A stretch of DNA of 14,469 bases from an uncultured Clostridia bacterium (GCA_947167415.1 CAMVHY010000005.1:1-14469), one strand, 5' to 3'. Shown: positions 1 to 7,812, counted from the stretch's first letter. The notes: generated by a model not told the origin, from the sequence alone. Numbers and translations are program-made.

Positions 1-1
1 A

Positions 2-193
2 GTGCTGCATGGGCATTGGAAAATTGAGAGTATACATTGGATTTTGGAAACAGTTTTTCGCGAGAATGACCGGTTTCCCATTCCAAACAAGCGTATATTA
101 CCGAAGTATCAAGCAAAATCTTCTGGCTTCTCTTCTCGACGCCAAACTTCTGCTTGTTCTTCTTTCTGCTTAAAATTTATGAAACGCACGTGA
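2..193 (+). pseudogene. C-terminal fragment of an ISAs1-type transposase
   Basis: The open frame enters from the window edge and stops at 191-193. Its first 22 or so residues contain HWKIESIHWILETVFREND, which matches the C-terminal signature of ISAs1-family DDE transposases (HW-x-IE-xx-LHW-x-LDV-x-F-x-ED). After that the residues no longer resemble the family and become serine- and cysteine-rich, so a frameshift or truncation shortly after the motif is likely. The GTG at position 2 is probably not a start; the gene should continue upstream of the window. No terminal inverted repeat could be recognised downstream. The family call rests on one motif, so an IS4-like relative is possible. Confidence 0.6.
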
Positions 194-256
194 AAAATCT
201 AAATCCATAAAAAAAAATTATCTTAGAAAATCATATTTTTAGATTTGCTCGATTTT

Positions 257-1359
257 TTATCGATACCATTTGGTATAAAATTTTGGCGAAGAACTAGCAT
301 CTTTTGACTGCGTAAATTTATTATCAAGCAACGAAGTCTTCTGCCGGAAAGATTCTTGTTGCTGTTTTTCTTCTATTTTTTGTTTAGTTTTTTGCCATTT
401 ATTTCTTCGTTCATTTAATGTTTTTTGAATTTGTCGATTGTAAACAATAGCATTTTTTATCCCTATGCACAAATTTTTAATGCGCTTAAAATTTGGTATA
501 AATATAAGAGCCATTAATATTGGTTGAGAAATTAACGAAAGCCAACAACACGATAAGAAAACACTAAATGGTAAAATTACAAGTTCATGAACTAATAATA
601 TAAAACCTATAATTGCTAAAATAGACTTAATCGTACTAATAATAAACTGGTATATTAACTTTTTTTTACTTCTTTTTTCCCTTCACTAGAATTATAAAAT
701 TTTTTTTTATCTTCAACATTTGCGTTTTTATTGCTGTCAATTAGCTCAGATATTATGTCATTCACAATTTTTGTTTTTAAATTTTCACGATAGTCAGATG
801 AAAACCATAATATTAGTTCTGAAAGGCCAGTCGGAAGCAATAATATGTGTGACAAAACAAAAAAAAGAGCCCACGCCTGTTTTTTCCATGTTTGAATATT
901 AAGTTTATCTAACATTTTCTTTTCAAAATCTTTCACCGCCTGTTCATTATCGCAGACAGCATATTGAAAAACTTCTGTAATTTGTAAAGTATCGGGCAAA
1001 TAAAAAAACAGTTTATTAGAATCTTCTTGTTTTAATTTTAATTTTTTAAAGGTCAAAATTATGTCGACATCGCTTTTGTCACCGATTGTGTCAAATATAA
1101 TTTTTCTATCGTCCGATTCAGAAAATATTGTGCAACATAATAATTTAAATTTATTCGCCGCGTCTTCGTCTCCATTAAAATTTTTCTTATCGAGATTTGC
1201 AATCATATCTCTTATTGTTTCTGATTTATTTGAACTCCAGTAATCTACGTTTCTTTCAAGTAGATTTATATTTTTTTTAGTGTAATCTATAATCTCATTC
1301 ATTGAATTAAATAATTTATCATTATCTTGATTTTTTACATTTTCCATATTATTTCTCAT
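257..1359 (-). CDS. Unrecognised membrane protein, frame interrupted at an A8 run (possible -1 frameshift)
   Basis: I do not recognise this protein. The first frame (1359 to 655) encodes 234 residues: a charged, helical soluble part, a hydrophobic stretch near residues 160-187 (WALFFVLSHILLLP), then a lysine-rich tail ending in KKS and a stop. The minus strand has eight consecutive A at 660-667 just before that stop. Reading one base back there gives KKK-LIYQF and continues openly to a stop at 257-259. The added 134 residues begin with two or three strongly hydrophobic segments (STIKSILAIIGFILLVHELV, then VFLSCCWLSLI) and end in a glutamine- and lysine-rich tail. The continuation has no ATG, GTG or TTG until 514, so it is unlikely to be a separate gene over its membrane part. 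A fused product would have about 367 residues. Slippage rescue, a real pseudogene and a sequencing error are all possible. The start is uncertain: ATG at 1359 or ATG at 1347, which has better spacing from a purine-rich GATGAG. Confidence 0.6.
659..667 (-). other. A8 slippery run at frame break
   Basis: On the minus strand codons read GTA AAA AAA AGT TAA in the first frame. Eight consecutive A allow polymerase slippage or a ribosomal -1 shift onto AAG TTA, which leads into the hydrophobic continuation. A single-base indel in this homopolymer explains the break equally well. Confidence 0.5.
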
Positions 1360-1467
1360 CTCTCAATTAAATTATCAAAATTTAATGGCACTGAAAATTT
1401 AAAAAAACACATCCACAATCATGCTAATCTTATATAAAAACAAAATTTTTTCTGTGAACTGTAATTA

Positions 1468-1496
1468 ATTTTATATAATATTTTTTTATTTGTCAA
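1468..1496 (-). promoter_or_regulatory. Sigma-A type promoter for the 1359 gene
   Basis: The minus strand has TTGACA (1496-1491), a 17-base spacer (1490-1474) and TAAAAT (1473-1468). The start of transcription would fall near 1461, leaving a leader of about 100 bases before ATG 1359. The spacer begins AATAAAAA, like the promoters at 4841 and 11676. Confidence 0.65.
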
Positions 1497-1707
1497 TAGC
1501 TTTTTAAATATTTTTGGTGAATTATTTATGTATGTAAATTTTTTATTTCACATTTTTATAATTTATTTTGCGGTTTTTTAATATTCTAAAGCAAAACTTG
1601 ATACAAAAAAGATTTTTTATTTACTAAAATCGATTTTTGGTTAAACTTTTAAATATTAAGATCTATAACAAAAAAAATCGAAGTTGTATCCTGTCTTTTT
1701 TAGATTA
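1497..1707. other. Gene-free AT-rich stretch
   Basis: No open frame with a ribosome binding site and no recognisable RNA or repeat was found here. It separates the divergent promoter region of the 1359 gene from the IS fragment that begins at 1708. Confidence 0.6.
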
Positions 1708-1880
1708 AGTAGAGTTAACATAAAATAAAAATAGACTGAGCAAAAAGAAAAAGTGCTAATATAGAGATATGAAATTGACAAAAACGCGATATAAAAAGCT
1801 AGAGGGATTGATGTAATCGCGAGAAAGCCAGTGAAGATATTAAACTACAAATTCATGTGTGCAATGCTTTACATATTTAA
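1708..1880 (+). mobile_element. IS5-family element remnant, copy A (left end and transposase N-terminus)
   Basis: Positions 1708-1726 (AGTAGAGTTAACATAAAAT) match the left terminal repeats of copies B and C with about three changes. The transposase start follows at ATG 1769 with MKLTKTRYKKLEGLM. It hits TAA, then continues in another frame with VKILNYKFMCAMLYI, which aligns to the same residues of the other two copies. Similarity ends abruptly near 1880, so only about 40 codons remain. IS5-family proteins of the IS1031/IS427 type begin in the same way (LT-xx-QY followed by a region ending in ILYI). It is non-functional. Confidence 0.75.
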
Positions 1881-2034
1881 AAAATTTTCACTGTTCCTAC
1901 GAAAAATTTTCCGTCTGATCAAAATAACTTGTTTATTGTATATCATTTTTATCTTTTTGGATGACATCATCTGATTTTTTACAAATCAAAATATATTTTA
2001 TAGACACGATCCATTTTTATTTATATTTTTATGG
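1881..2034. other. Gene-free region upstream of dnaJ
   Basis: No gene is seen between the IS fragment and the dnaJ leader. No convincing TTGACA/TATAAT pair was found; TTTACA near 1979 with TATAGA about 15 bases downstream is the best but poorly spaced candidate. No CIRCE-type inverted repeat (TTAGCACTC-N9-GAGTGCTAA) is present. Confidence 0.5.
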
Positions 2035-2035
2035 T

Positions 2036-2053
2036 GCAATAATTTTTTATTGC
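2036..2053 (+). promoter_or_regulatory. Stem-loop upstream of dnaJ
   Basis: GCAATAA (2036-2042) and TTATTGC (2047-2053) form a perfect 7-bp stem with a TTTT loop. An eight-T run follows about 10 bases later. It lies roughly 55 bases before the dnaJ start. It could be a weak terminator or a leader structure; it does not match a known thermosensor or CIRCE element. Confidence 0.35.
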
Positions 2054-2109
2054 GCAAAAGATTTTTTTTGCTAAAATAAAAATTAATTTATTTTTGGAGG
2101 AAAAACGGT

Positions 2110-3273
2110 GTGGGAAAAGACTATTACAAATCGCTTGGGGTAGAAAAAAATGCGAGTTCGGACGAAATAAAAAGTGCTTACCGAAAGTTAGCAAAAAAAT
2201 ATCATCCTGATGTTAATCCCGGCGATAAAAACGCAGAAGCAAAATTTAAAGAGGTTAGTGAAGCATATGCAGTTTTAAGCGACCCGCAAAAACGTGCAAC
2301 TTATGACCAACTTGGTTCATCAGCTTTTGACGGCAGTCAAGGAAGTGCGTATAACGCGGCAGATTTTGATTTTAGTGAAATATTTAAATCTGCATTTGGT
2401 GGTAGTTTTGGTGGATTTGGTGGCTTCGAAGATTTATTTGGAGATTTTTTTGGTGGCAGTTCAAGTAGAAATAATTCGGCTATCAGAGGAAATAATGTTT
2501 TCGCTCAAGTACAAATTGATTTATCAGAAGCAATATTTGGATGCAAAAAAATTATTAATGTTTCTTTAGATTGTATGTGTGATAATTGTAGAGGAACTGG
2601 AGCGAAACCTGGGACATTTCCAGAAAACTGTAAAAAATGTGGAGGGAGCGGAAGAATCCATATACAACGGCAAAGTATGTTTGGGTCAATCAGTATTCAA
2701 ATGTCAACTTGTAATGTATGTAATGGAACAGGAAAAGTTATAAGAGAGAAATGTCAAAAATGTCGCGGTGCCGGTACAATTAGGCAAGAAAAGAAACTTG
2801 AAATAGATATTCCAAAAGGGATCGCAAACGACCAAACAATACGAATTTCTAATAAAGGCGGAGTTGGAAAAAATGGCGGACCAAACGGAGATTTATTAGT
2901 TACGGTTTATGTCAAGCCTCACAAATATTTTATAAGAAAGGGTGATGATTTATATTTAGATGTACCAATTGAATTTATTCAGGCAGTTTTAGGTGATGAA
3001 ATTGAAATTCAAACGGTGTACGGACCAGAAAAAATAAAAATTAAACCCGGAACCCAATCAGGAACTATTTTTACATTAAAAAATAAAGGTGTGCCCAATG
3101 TGCAAAATAATAGAATTATAGGTAATTTAATTTTAAAATTAAATGTTCACGTACCAACTAATATTTCTGATAAACAAAAAAAATTACTGAAAGAATTTTT
3201 TGCTGACAATACAGATTTCAAAGACAAAAAAAAATCTTTTTTTGATATGTTAAAAGACACGTTTAAAAGTTGA
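2110..3273 (+). CDS. dnaJ: Chaperone protein DnaJ (type I Hsp40)
   Basis: DnaJ is the co-chaperone that stimulates DnaK ATPase and delivers unfolded substrates in the cytoplasm. All type I domains are visible in 387 residues, the normal length. The J domain spans residues 4-68 with HPD at 32-34. A Gly/Phe-rich linker covers about 97-117. The zinc-binding domain has four CxxCxGxG repeats (CDNC 157, CKKC 174, CNVC 201, CQKC 215). Two C-terminal beta domains follow. The start is GTG at 2110 with GGAGG at 2096-2100, nine bases upstream; the translation begins [10 protein letters not shown] as expected. Unlike the usual Firmicutes hrcA-grpE-dnaK-dnaJ cluster, no other heat-shock gene is next to it, and the upstream DNA is IS debris. 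No frameshift or missing key residue is seen, so it should be functional. Confidence 0.97.
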   Translation: MGKDYYKSLGVEKNASSDEIKSAYRKLAKKYHPDVNPGDKNAEAKFKEVSEAYAVLSDPQKRATYDQLGSSAFDGSQGSAYNAADFDFSEIFKSAFGGSFGGFGGFEDLFGDFFGGSSSRNNSAIRGNNVFAQVQIDLSEAIFGCKKIINVSLDCMCDNCRGTGAKPGTFPENCKKCGGSGRIHIQRQSMFGSISIQMSTCNVCNGTGKVIREKCQKCRGAGTIRQEKKLEIDIPKGIANDQTIRISNKGGVGKNGGPNGDLLVTVYVKPHKYFIRKGDDLYLDVPIEFIQAVLGDEIEIQTVYGPEKIKIKPGTQSGTIFTLKNKGVPNVQNNRIIGNLILKLNVHVPTNISDKQKKLLKEFFADNTDFKDKKKSFFDMLKDTFKS

Positions 3274-3340
3274 TTTTAAAGTATAAAAAAAAAATTTATG
3301 GTGATAATTATTTACATAAAAAAATAGCGAGGTGTAAATA

Positions 3341-3493
3341 ATGTATTGCCAAAAAATAAAAAAATATTGTCCAAAGAATAAAACAAATTATTTTGACAAA
3401 ACTTCGATTTTAAATGAAAATGCCGATTTGAATCAATGCGCCGATTGTGTATATTTTTTTTCCAAGAACTGCGAAAATAATTCTGACATTTGA
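3341..3493 (+). CDS. Small cysteine-rich protein, 50 residues, unrecognised
   Basis: ATG at 3341 is preceded by GAGGTG (3329-3334) at six-base spacing, and the frame runs to TGA at 3491-3493. The product starts MYCQKIKKYCPKN and ends CADCVYFFSKNCENNSDI. It has five cysteines (residues 3, 10, 33, 36, 44); CADC is a CxxC pair and could bind a metal. There is no signal peptide or membrane segment. It starts 67 bases after dnaJ on the same strand and is followed 17 bases later by a good terminator, so it probably shares the dnaJ transcript. I do not recognise the family. The ribosome binding site and the placement between dnaJ and a terminator are the evidence that it is real. Confidence 0.6.
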   Translation: MYCQKIKKYCPKNKTNYFDKTSILNENADLNQCADCVYFFSKNCENNSDI

Positions 3494-3510
3494 TTTCATA
3501 AAGCAAATAA

Positions 3511-3541
3511 AAAACAGCTTATTGTGGTGGCTGTTTTTTTT
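3511..3541 (+). terminator. Rho-independent terminator after dnaJ and the small ORF
   Basis: AAAACAGC (3511-3518) pairs with GCTGTTTT (3530-3537) around an 11-base loop, and the T run continues to 3540. It closes the dnaJ transcript on the plus strand. Confidence 0.85.
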
Positions 3542-3611
3542 ATTACAAAAAATTTTGTTTTACATTTTTAATTGGATAGCATGAAAATTTTTAATTTATA
3601 ATCAAGCATTG

Positions 3612-4213
3612 GGTAGTGTTCACATAAAATAAAAATAGTGATAAGATAGAAACATTAAACTAACAAAAATATAATATAAAAAGTCAGAGGGGTTAATGTC
3701 GATAGCGGGGAAATCGGCAAAGATATAAAACTACAAATTTATGTGTAAGATGTTTTACATAATAGAGAATGGTGTCAAATAGAGAGGGCTACCAAAAAAA
3801 TATGAAAATTGGCACGAAGTTTATGTAAAATTTATTAGATGGTCTAAGAATAGTACAATTGCCAAAAGACATCACTTTTTTCTTTAAAACCTTAATTTTG
3901 GAAGCTATAAAAAAGCAAAAACTGCTTAAGGGAGGAAACTATACACTCTTTATGGATAAAGCTTATGGATATAATAAAACTTTAGTTTTAGCCAAAGATC
4001 ACTGGTTTCGCACAGTTGTTTCAACTAAAAAAAATCGTAAATCGCCTTGGCGTTACGATAAACAGCTTTATAAACAGTCAACAATATCGAGCGATATTCT
4101 CATATTCTCTGAGATTAAAACGCTTTAGAAAAGTTTTTACTCGTCATGACAAGCGTGATTTTATTTTTATTTTTAACTTTTATTTTTGACTTGCTTTTTA
4201 TGTGAACGTTACC
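3612..4213 (+). mobile_element. IS5-family element, copy B, both ends present but internally deleted
   Basis: The left end GGTAGTGTTCACATAAAA (3612-3629) and the right end, read on the minus strand as GGTAACGTTCACATAAAA (4213-4196), are inverted repeats matching at 16 of 18 positions. The element is about 600 bases long. It carries both the N-terminal and the C-terminal parts of a transposase, with a central segment missing. No target-site duplication could be seen: the flanks are GCATTG on the left and TAAATT on the right. The right end abuts the truncated edge of copy C. Confidence 0.8.
3654..4189 (+). pseudogene. Transposase of IS5 family (IS1031/IS427 type), degraded
   Basis: The start codon is ATT instead of the ATG seen in copies A and C. 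The N-terminal frame has three in-frame stops, but its residues still read NYKFMC, then LPKKYENWHEVY and RWSKN, typical of IS5-family transposases. A second frame from about 3859 carries the C-terminal part: LFMDKAYGYNKTLVLAKDH, KKNRKSPWRYDKQLYK. A further frame change near 4078 is needed to reach LRLKRFRKVFTRHDKRDF and the stop at 4187-4189. The region between RWSKN and MDKAY, which should hold the first catalytic Asp, is largely deleted. It cannot encode an active enzyme. Confidence 0.8.
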
Positions 4214-4456
4214 TAAATTTCATATAAACTATATGCCAGTTTCCATATTTTTTTGGTAATGCCCTCCATTTGCAATTATTATCTATTATGTAAAGTATTG
4301 CACACATAAATTTATAGTTTGATACATTTGCCAGTTTTCTTTCCATCGGTATCAGTTTCTATGGCCTTTTATATTGCGTTTTTGTAAGTTTCATACCTCT
4401 ATCTTCCTGATTTTTTCTTTCTGTTCAATTTGTTTTTATTTTATGTGCATGCTACC
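4209..4456 (-). mobile_element. IS5-family element remnant, copy C, opposite orientation
   Basis: On the minus strand the left end GGTAGCATGCACATAAAA lies at 4456-4439. ATG at 4394 follows and reads MKLTKTQYKRP, one TAG stop, then KLIPMERKLANVSNYKFM and WRALPKKYGNWHIVYMKF. This is the best preserved N-terminus of the three copies, with a single in-frame stop. The coding similarity ends at 4215, where the right terminal repeat of copy B begins; the frame takes its stop (TAA, 4211-4209) from that repeat. The rest of the transposase is absent on the other side of copy B, so a simple insertion of B into C does not explain the arrangement. Confidence 0.75.
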
Positions 4457-4561
4457 TAACACTTGTCACAATAGATAATATTTAACCATTAAGAAATCAA
4501 AACGGCTATTAAAGAAATTTACGCATTCACAAATATATTCTATGAAACGAACTTATACAAC

Positions 4562-4774
4562 TCAATTAATCCAATAATATTCTTTATGCAGTTTTTTCGC
4601 TGATACTAAGTCAATAAATTCGTCTTTACTTAAAAATTCATTTTTTTGTTTTAAAATATCTAGCAGATTTTGTACAGAAACCCAATTTCGCGCACTAGCA
4701 TCTTTATTAATAAATGCTAGAAAATCATCGTATGACTTAAGCAATCCTTGTCCATTTTCTAATTTTTCACTCAT
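4562..4774 (-). CDS. Small protein, 70 residues, unrecognised
   Basis: ATG at 4774 has AAGGAG about seven bases upstream, and a consensus promoter lies just before it. The product is acidic to neutral, predicted largely helical, with no signal peptide, membrane segment or cysteine. It starts MSEKLENGQGLLKSYDDF and ends LHKEYYWIN. No domain is recognised. It is flanked by IS debris on one side and the terminator of the dut operon on the other, so it is a one-gene unit. The strong ribosome binding site and promoter make it a credible expressed gene. A toxin-antitoxin role is not supported, because no partner gene is next to it. Confidence 0.65.
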   Translation of the reverse strand: MSEKLENGQGLLKSYDDFLAFINKDASARNWVSVQNLLDILKQKNEFLSKDEFIDLVSAKKLHKEYYWIN

Positions 4775-4812
4775 GTTAAATCTCCTTCTAAAAATTTTTT
4801 ACAATACTGTAA

Positions 4813-4841
4813 ATTATAAAACAAAAATTTTTATTTGTCAA
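4813..4841 (-). promoter_or_regulatory. Consensus sigma-A promoter for the 70-residue gene
   Basis: The minus strand reads TTGACA (4841-4836), a 17-base spacer AATAAAAATTTTTGTTT, then TATAAT (4818-4813): both hexamers are perfect. The same spacer appears in the promoter at 11676-11648. A short inverted repeat, TTACA-GTAT-TGTAA, lies in the leader just downstream. Confidence 0.85.
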
Positions 4842-4922
4842 GAGATAACAAAAATATTTTTCCAATGATTTAGTTTCAATGCAAAAATATATAATTAAAC
4901 GAATTTAAATTCTATTTTGATA

Positions 4923-4948
4923 CAAAAAAAACGCGAGCTAAACTCGCG
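4923..4948 (-). terminator. Terminator of the M16 peptidase-dut operon
   Basis: CGCGAG (4932-4937) and CTCGCG (4943-4948) form a GC-rich stem with a five-base loop. On the minus strand it is followed by a run of eight T. It lies about 35 bases after the dut stop. Confidence 0.9.
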
Positions 4949-4983
4949 CTCTATTTTTTGCTCTTTATTTTTTATTTTTATAT

Positions 4984-5451
4984 TTAAATTCCCGTATGAC
5001 CAAATCCATTTTGATCCCTTTGTGTTTTAAAATTAAAATTCAAATAATTTTTATCGTCAATCAATTTAAATTCCGGTCTATAAATTTTATTTATAACTAA
5101 TTGCGCAATTCTATCCCCACGCGAAACTAAAAAATCTTTTTCCCCCAAATTTATTAAAATGATTTTTATTTCGCCACGATAATCAGCATCGATTGTTCCC
5201 GGCGCATTTAAAACTATTATTCCCGAATTTAAACTTAATCCGCTTCGTGATCTTATTTGCGCCTCAAAATTTTTTGGCAAAATAACTTTCATTCCCGTCG
5301 GTATTAATTTTATTTTCCCAACTGGAATTCTTACTGGCTCAAAAACATTTGCATACAAATCCATTCCCGACGCAAACTCTGTCATATATTTTGGCAAAGG
5401 CAAATCTTTTGCACTTTCATCTTTATTTATATAAAAATTATTTTCTTCCAC
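4984..5451 (-). CDS. dut: dUTP diphosphatase (trimeric dUTPase)
   Basis: The enzyme hydrolyses dUTP to dUMP and pyrophosphate, which keeps uracil out of DNA and supplies dUMP for thymidylate synthesis. The 155 residues contain all five motifs of the homotrimeric family in order: ASGMDLYA (27-34), RSRSGLS (67-73), [10 protein letters not shown] (85-94, with the catalytic Asp), GDRIAQLVI (112-120) and GFGHTG (149-154). The fifth motif is slightly variant (QNGFGHTG where many members have RGxGGFGSTG) but keeps the P-loop-like glycines and the aromatic residue. The start is GTG at 5451, which overlaps the TAG stop of the upstream peptidase by one base (TAGTG), implying translational coupling. A strong terminator follows. 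Confidence 0.95.
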   Translation of the reverse strand: MEENNFYINKDESAKDLPLPKYMTEFASGMDLYANVFEPVRIPVGKIKLIPTGMKVILPKNFEAQIRSRSGLSLNSGIIVLNAPGTIDADYRGEIKIILINLGEKDFLVSRGDRIAQLVINKIYRPEFKLIDDKNYLNFNFKTQRDQNGFGHTGI

Positions 5452-6707
5452 TACATATTTTCTCCAACTATTTTTTTTAAATCATAATTATCTCGCGCAA
5501 CACAAGACAAACTTATTTTACTAAAATCAAAAATTTCTCTTATCAAATTATAAATATCATCCAAATTAATTTTATCTATCTCATCAATAATTTCTTCCGA
5601 AGTCAAAATTTTATTATAAAAAACCATATATCTTCCAAGTGAATTCATTCTGCTCGACGAACTTTCCAAATTTAATAAATAACTTGCTTTTAATTGCTCT
5701 TTTGATTTCGACAATTCTTTTTGACTTATCAAATTAACATCTAAATTTTTTATTTCATGAATTATAAATTTCAAACAATCTTCTACTTTACTCGGATTAA
5801 TTCCTGCATAAATATTAAACAAGCCAACTTTTTCATAACTATAATTATAAGAAAAAACAGAATAAGCCAAACCATTTTCTTCGCGTATTTTTTGATATAA
5901 ACGCGAACTCATTCCACCGCCAAAAATATTATTAAACACAGCCAAAACATAAATTTTCTCGACCAAATTTTTTACTCCGGGAAATCCTAAACAAATATGA
6001 ACTTGTTCTATATCCTTTTTTTTAATCACAAAATCATTTTTATATTTTTCTTCCAAATTTTTTTTCTCTGCGCGATTATTTTTTATTCTGCCAAAATATT
6101 TTTTTATCTTCTCAAGCATTTCTCCCGTTTCAAAATTTCCTGCGACACTTATAATTATATTTTCGCCAAAATAATTTTTTTCATAATAATTTTTTAATTT
6201 CTCGTGCGAAAACGATTTTACATTATCAATGCTTCCCAAAATCGGCCAAGCCAAACTACTACCATCAAAAACTTTTTGATGCATCAACTCAAAAACTAAT
6301 TCTTCGGGCGTATCTTCATACATATTTATTTCTTCGATTACAACTTGTTTTTCGCGTTCGATTTCTTCATCACTAAAACTCGAATTCAAAAACATATCTG
6401 CCATAATTTCTAGCGCTTTATCAAAATTTTTATCCAAAATTTTAAAATAAAAGCAAGTCATTTGTTTTGTCGTAAACGCATTTATTTGCCCGCCAATCTC
6501 ATCCATTTGCTCAGCAATGTCTTTTGCACTCCGTTTATCCGTTCCCTTGAAAATCATATGTTCTATAAAATGTGAAATTCCGTTTAGATTTAAATCCTCG
6601 TTTTGTGAACCAACTTTTACCCAAATTCCAAAACTTATTGACCGCACAAACGAAATATTTTCGCTGACAATTTTTATTCCGTTATCAAGCATATTTATTT
6701 CATACAT
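5451..6707 (-). CDS. Zinc-dependent M16 family peptidase (processing peptidase-like, MlpA/YmxG type)
   Basis: This is an M16 (inverzincin) metallopeptidase, the family of mitochondrial processing peptidase and Bacillus MlpA. The inverted zinc motif HFIEH is at residues 46-50, and the distal ligand is the second Glu of VVIEEI (E126), 76 residues after His50. The family motif GGQINAFTT is at 72-80. The C-terminal half contains [20 protein letters not shown], the usual second-domain motif. At 418 residues it is the normal length for the single-subunit bacterial form. AAGGGG precedes ATG 6707. It is the first gene of a two-gene unit with dut, and in many Clostridia an M16 peptidase sits beside dut. 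There is no signal peptide, so it probably acts in the cytoplasm. Its substrate cannot be read from the sequence. Confidence 0.93.
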   Translation of the reverse strand: MYEINMLDNGIKIVSENISFVRSISFGIWVKVGSQNEDLNLNGISHFIEHMIFKGTDKRSAKDIAEQMDEIGGQINAFTTKQMTCFYFKILDKNFDKALEIMADMFLNSSFSDEEIEREKQVVIEEINMYEDTPEELVFELMHQKVFDGSSLAWPILGSIDNVKSFSHEKLKNYYEKNYFGENIIISVAGNFETGEMLEKIKKYFGRIKNNRAEKKNLEEKYKNDFVIKKKDIEQVHICLGFPGVKNLVEKIYVLAVFNNIFGGGMSSRLYQKIREENGLAYSVFSYNYSYEKVGLFNIYAGINPSKVEDCLKFIIHEIKNLDVNLISQKELSKSKEQLKASYLLNLESSSSRMNSLGRYMVFYNKILTSEEIIDEIDKINLDDIYNLIREIFDFSKISLSCVARDNYDLKKIVGENM

Positions 6708-6749
6708 ATTTTTTTCCCCTTTAAATTTTATTTTTCACCATACCGCAAG

Positions 6750-6778
6750 ATTATAAACAATAATTTTTTTGCATCCAA
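6750..6778 (-). promoter_or_regulatory. Probable promoter of the M16 peptidase-dut operon
   Basis: TATAAT (6755-6750 on the minus strand) lies 17 bases downstream of TTGGAT (6778-6773). The -10 is perfect and the -35 weak. It lies in the short gap after the VanW gene, so the peptidase need not depend on read-through. Confidence 0.5.
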
Positions 6779-6795
6779 ATTAATCTAAAAAAAAA

Positions 6796-7362
6796 TTACA
6801 CTCTATATAACGCAACAACAATTTTATTTTCATAAACATAACTATTAATTTTTATTTTATAATCTTTGTCATTCACGAATTTAAAATCTTTGCCACCATA
6901 AGATGTCGCAGCATCTTTATCCTGTTCAACATATTTTACTTCGAGTGAATGAGGATGTCTTTCTGTAACTTTTAAATTTGCTTTTAAAACAGCATTGTAT
7001 AACGTACTGCTAACTTGACAACTTCCTCCGCCATATCCTTTTGATTTTTTACCTTTTATAAAAATTTGAGCTTTTTTATAACCATTTTTTTTATTCGTCG
7101 GGCCAACAGTTTCGTTATAAGAAAAAGTTTCTCCGGGTAAAATTTCTTTTCCATTAATTTTTTTTGCCGACAATTTTATATTTTCTGCGCGTCCAAAACT
7201 TTTGATATTAAATTCCGTTGCAAACTCAGAAATCTTTTCGTAATCATCAAATTCTGTAGCTTCAGTTTCTATAAAATTATTTTTATCATGATGATTTTTC
7301 TTATCGACAAACAAAAACAGTCCAAACAAAAAAATTAAAATTGCGACCGTAATTTTTTTCAT
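6796..7362 (-). CDS. Membrane-anchored VanW-domain protein
   Basis: The N-terminus has two lysines and a hydrophobic helix (residues 4-19, ILIFLFGLFLF), an uncleaved anchor or signal peptide that places the rest outside the membrane. Residues 45 to 180 or so match the VanW family: NIKLSAKKINGKEILPGE, TFSYNETVGP, GYGGGSCQVSSTLYNAV (109-125), a conserved RHPHS, DAATSYGG and DFKFVND. VanW proteins occur in some vancomycin-resistance clusters and widely in spore-forming Firmicutes. Their activity is not settled, so a resistance role is not implied here. At 188 residues it is a single-domain form without the peptidoglycan-binding repeats found in larger members. ATG 7362 has AAGGAG at good spacing. 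It is probably transcribed alone. Confidence 0.9.
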   Translation of the reverse strand: MKKITVAILIFLFGLFLFVDKKNHHDKNNFIETEATEFDDYEKISEFATEFNIKSFGRAENIKLSAKKINGKEILPGETFSYNETVGPTNKKNGYKKAQIFIKGKKSKGYGGGSCQVSSTLYNAVLKANLKVTERHPHSLEVKYVEQDKDAATSYGGKDFKFVNDKDYKIKINSYVYENKIVVALYRV

Positions 7363-7532
7363 GTATATAAACTCCTTTTACAAACTTAATAAATTTATTA
7401 TCAAACGAAAAAAAATTTATATACATAAAAAAACGTATGCATCTTTTGTTTTTAGTAAAAAAACGAGCCTAAAATATTCAGGTCTGTCATAAAAAATATG
7501 TAAGTTTTATTTTTAAACAAATTTTTATAACA

Positions 7533-7568
7533 TAAAAAAACAGCCTTCTGATTTTTTTCGGAGGCTGT
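7533..7568 (-). terminator. Minus-strand terminator
   Basis: On the minus strand ACAGCCTCCG pairs with the sequence ending GGCTGT across the loop (7540-7548 with 7560-7568, including G-T pairs), followed by seven T. It would stop transcription coming from the IS remnant or the radical-SAM gene before the VanW gene. Confidence 0.75.
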
Positions 7569-7569
7569 T

Positions 7570-7812
7570 GCAAGACACCATTTATGTGATTGCTATTCAA
7601 TGACAGTTTCGTTCCCATTTCCTTTATTACCTGTCAGGTGCGGTTTTATTATCTTCCACTCTGCATCACTTATGTCAAATCTATGATACGTTTTTTCCCC
7701 ATTTTTGTTTTGTCCCTGTTCTATTTTGCTCCTGTTTTTTATTTTTCTCCATTATACTTTATCTTATAGTTTATTCCTCTTTTTTATATTTTTTGTGTAG
7801 ACACTGTCTAGT
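7570..7812 (-). mobile_element. Remnant of a second IS5-family element
   Basis: On the minus strand the right-hand side ends in TAGACAGTGTCTACAC, a plausible terminal repeat. A frame from ATG 7752 (MEKNKKQEQNRTG) then shifts into TYHRFDISDAEWKIIKPHLT and GNKGN, ending at a stop near 7600. The motif YxRxDISDxxWxxIxPxLPGxKGN is the standard N-terminus of many IS5-family transposases and differs from copies A-C, so this is a different element. Only about 50 codons are left, the frame is shifted at the A6 run near 7691, and no second end was found. Confidence 0.65.

Noticed and set aside
257..514. Separate 85-residue gene starting at ATG 514
   Set aside because: The ATG has no ribosome binding site and lies inside a longer open frame whose upstream part encodes membrane segments and joins the preceding gene at the A8 run.
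720..1243. Two short plus-strand open frames inside the 257-1359 gene
   Set aside because: They lie opposite the better-supported minus-strand frame, which has a promoter and extended coding; neither has a ribosome binding site.
3312..3506. Minus-strand open frame opposite the small cysteine-rich ORF
   Set aside because: It overlaps the plus-strand frame, which has a good ribosome binding site and lies before a terminator; the minus frame has neither.
3612..4456. CRISPR-like or regulatory repeat family suggested by recurring blocks
   Set aside because: The recurring blocks are terminal repeats and transposase codons of one IS, shown by translation; there is no regular spacing.
4562..4774. 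Antitoxin or bacteriocin leader
   Set aside because: There is no toxin partner, no double-glycine site and no modification genes nearby; only a short helical protein can be stated.
5997..6756. Two plus-strand open frames opposite the M16 peptidase gene
   Set aside because: They are antisense shadows of a well-conserved coding region; their products are low-complexity hydrophobic or ordinary mirror sequences, and no ribosome binding site supports them.
7363..7400. TTGATA-17-GTAAAA as a promoter of the VanW gene
   Set aside because: The supposed -10 overlaps the ribosome binding site, leaving no room for a leader.
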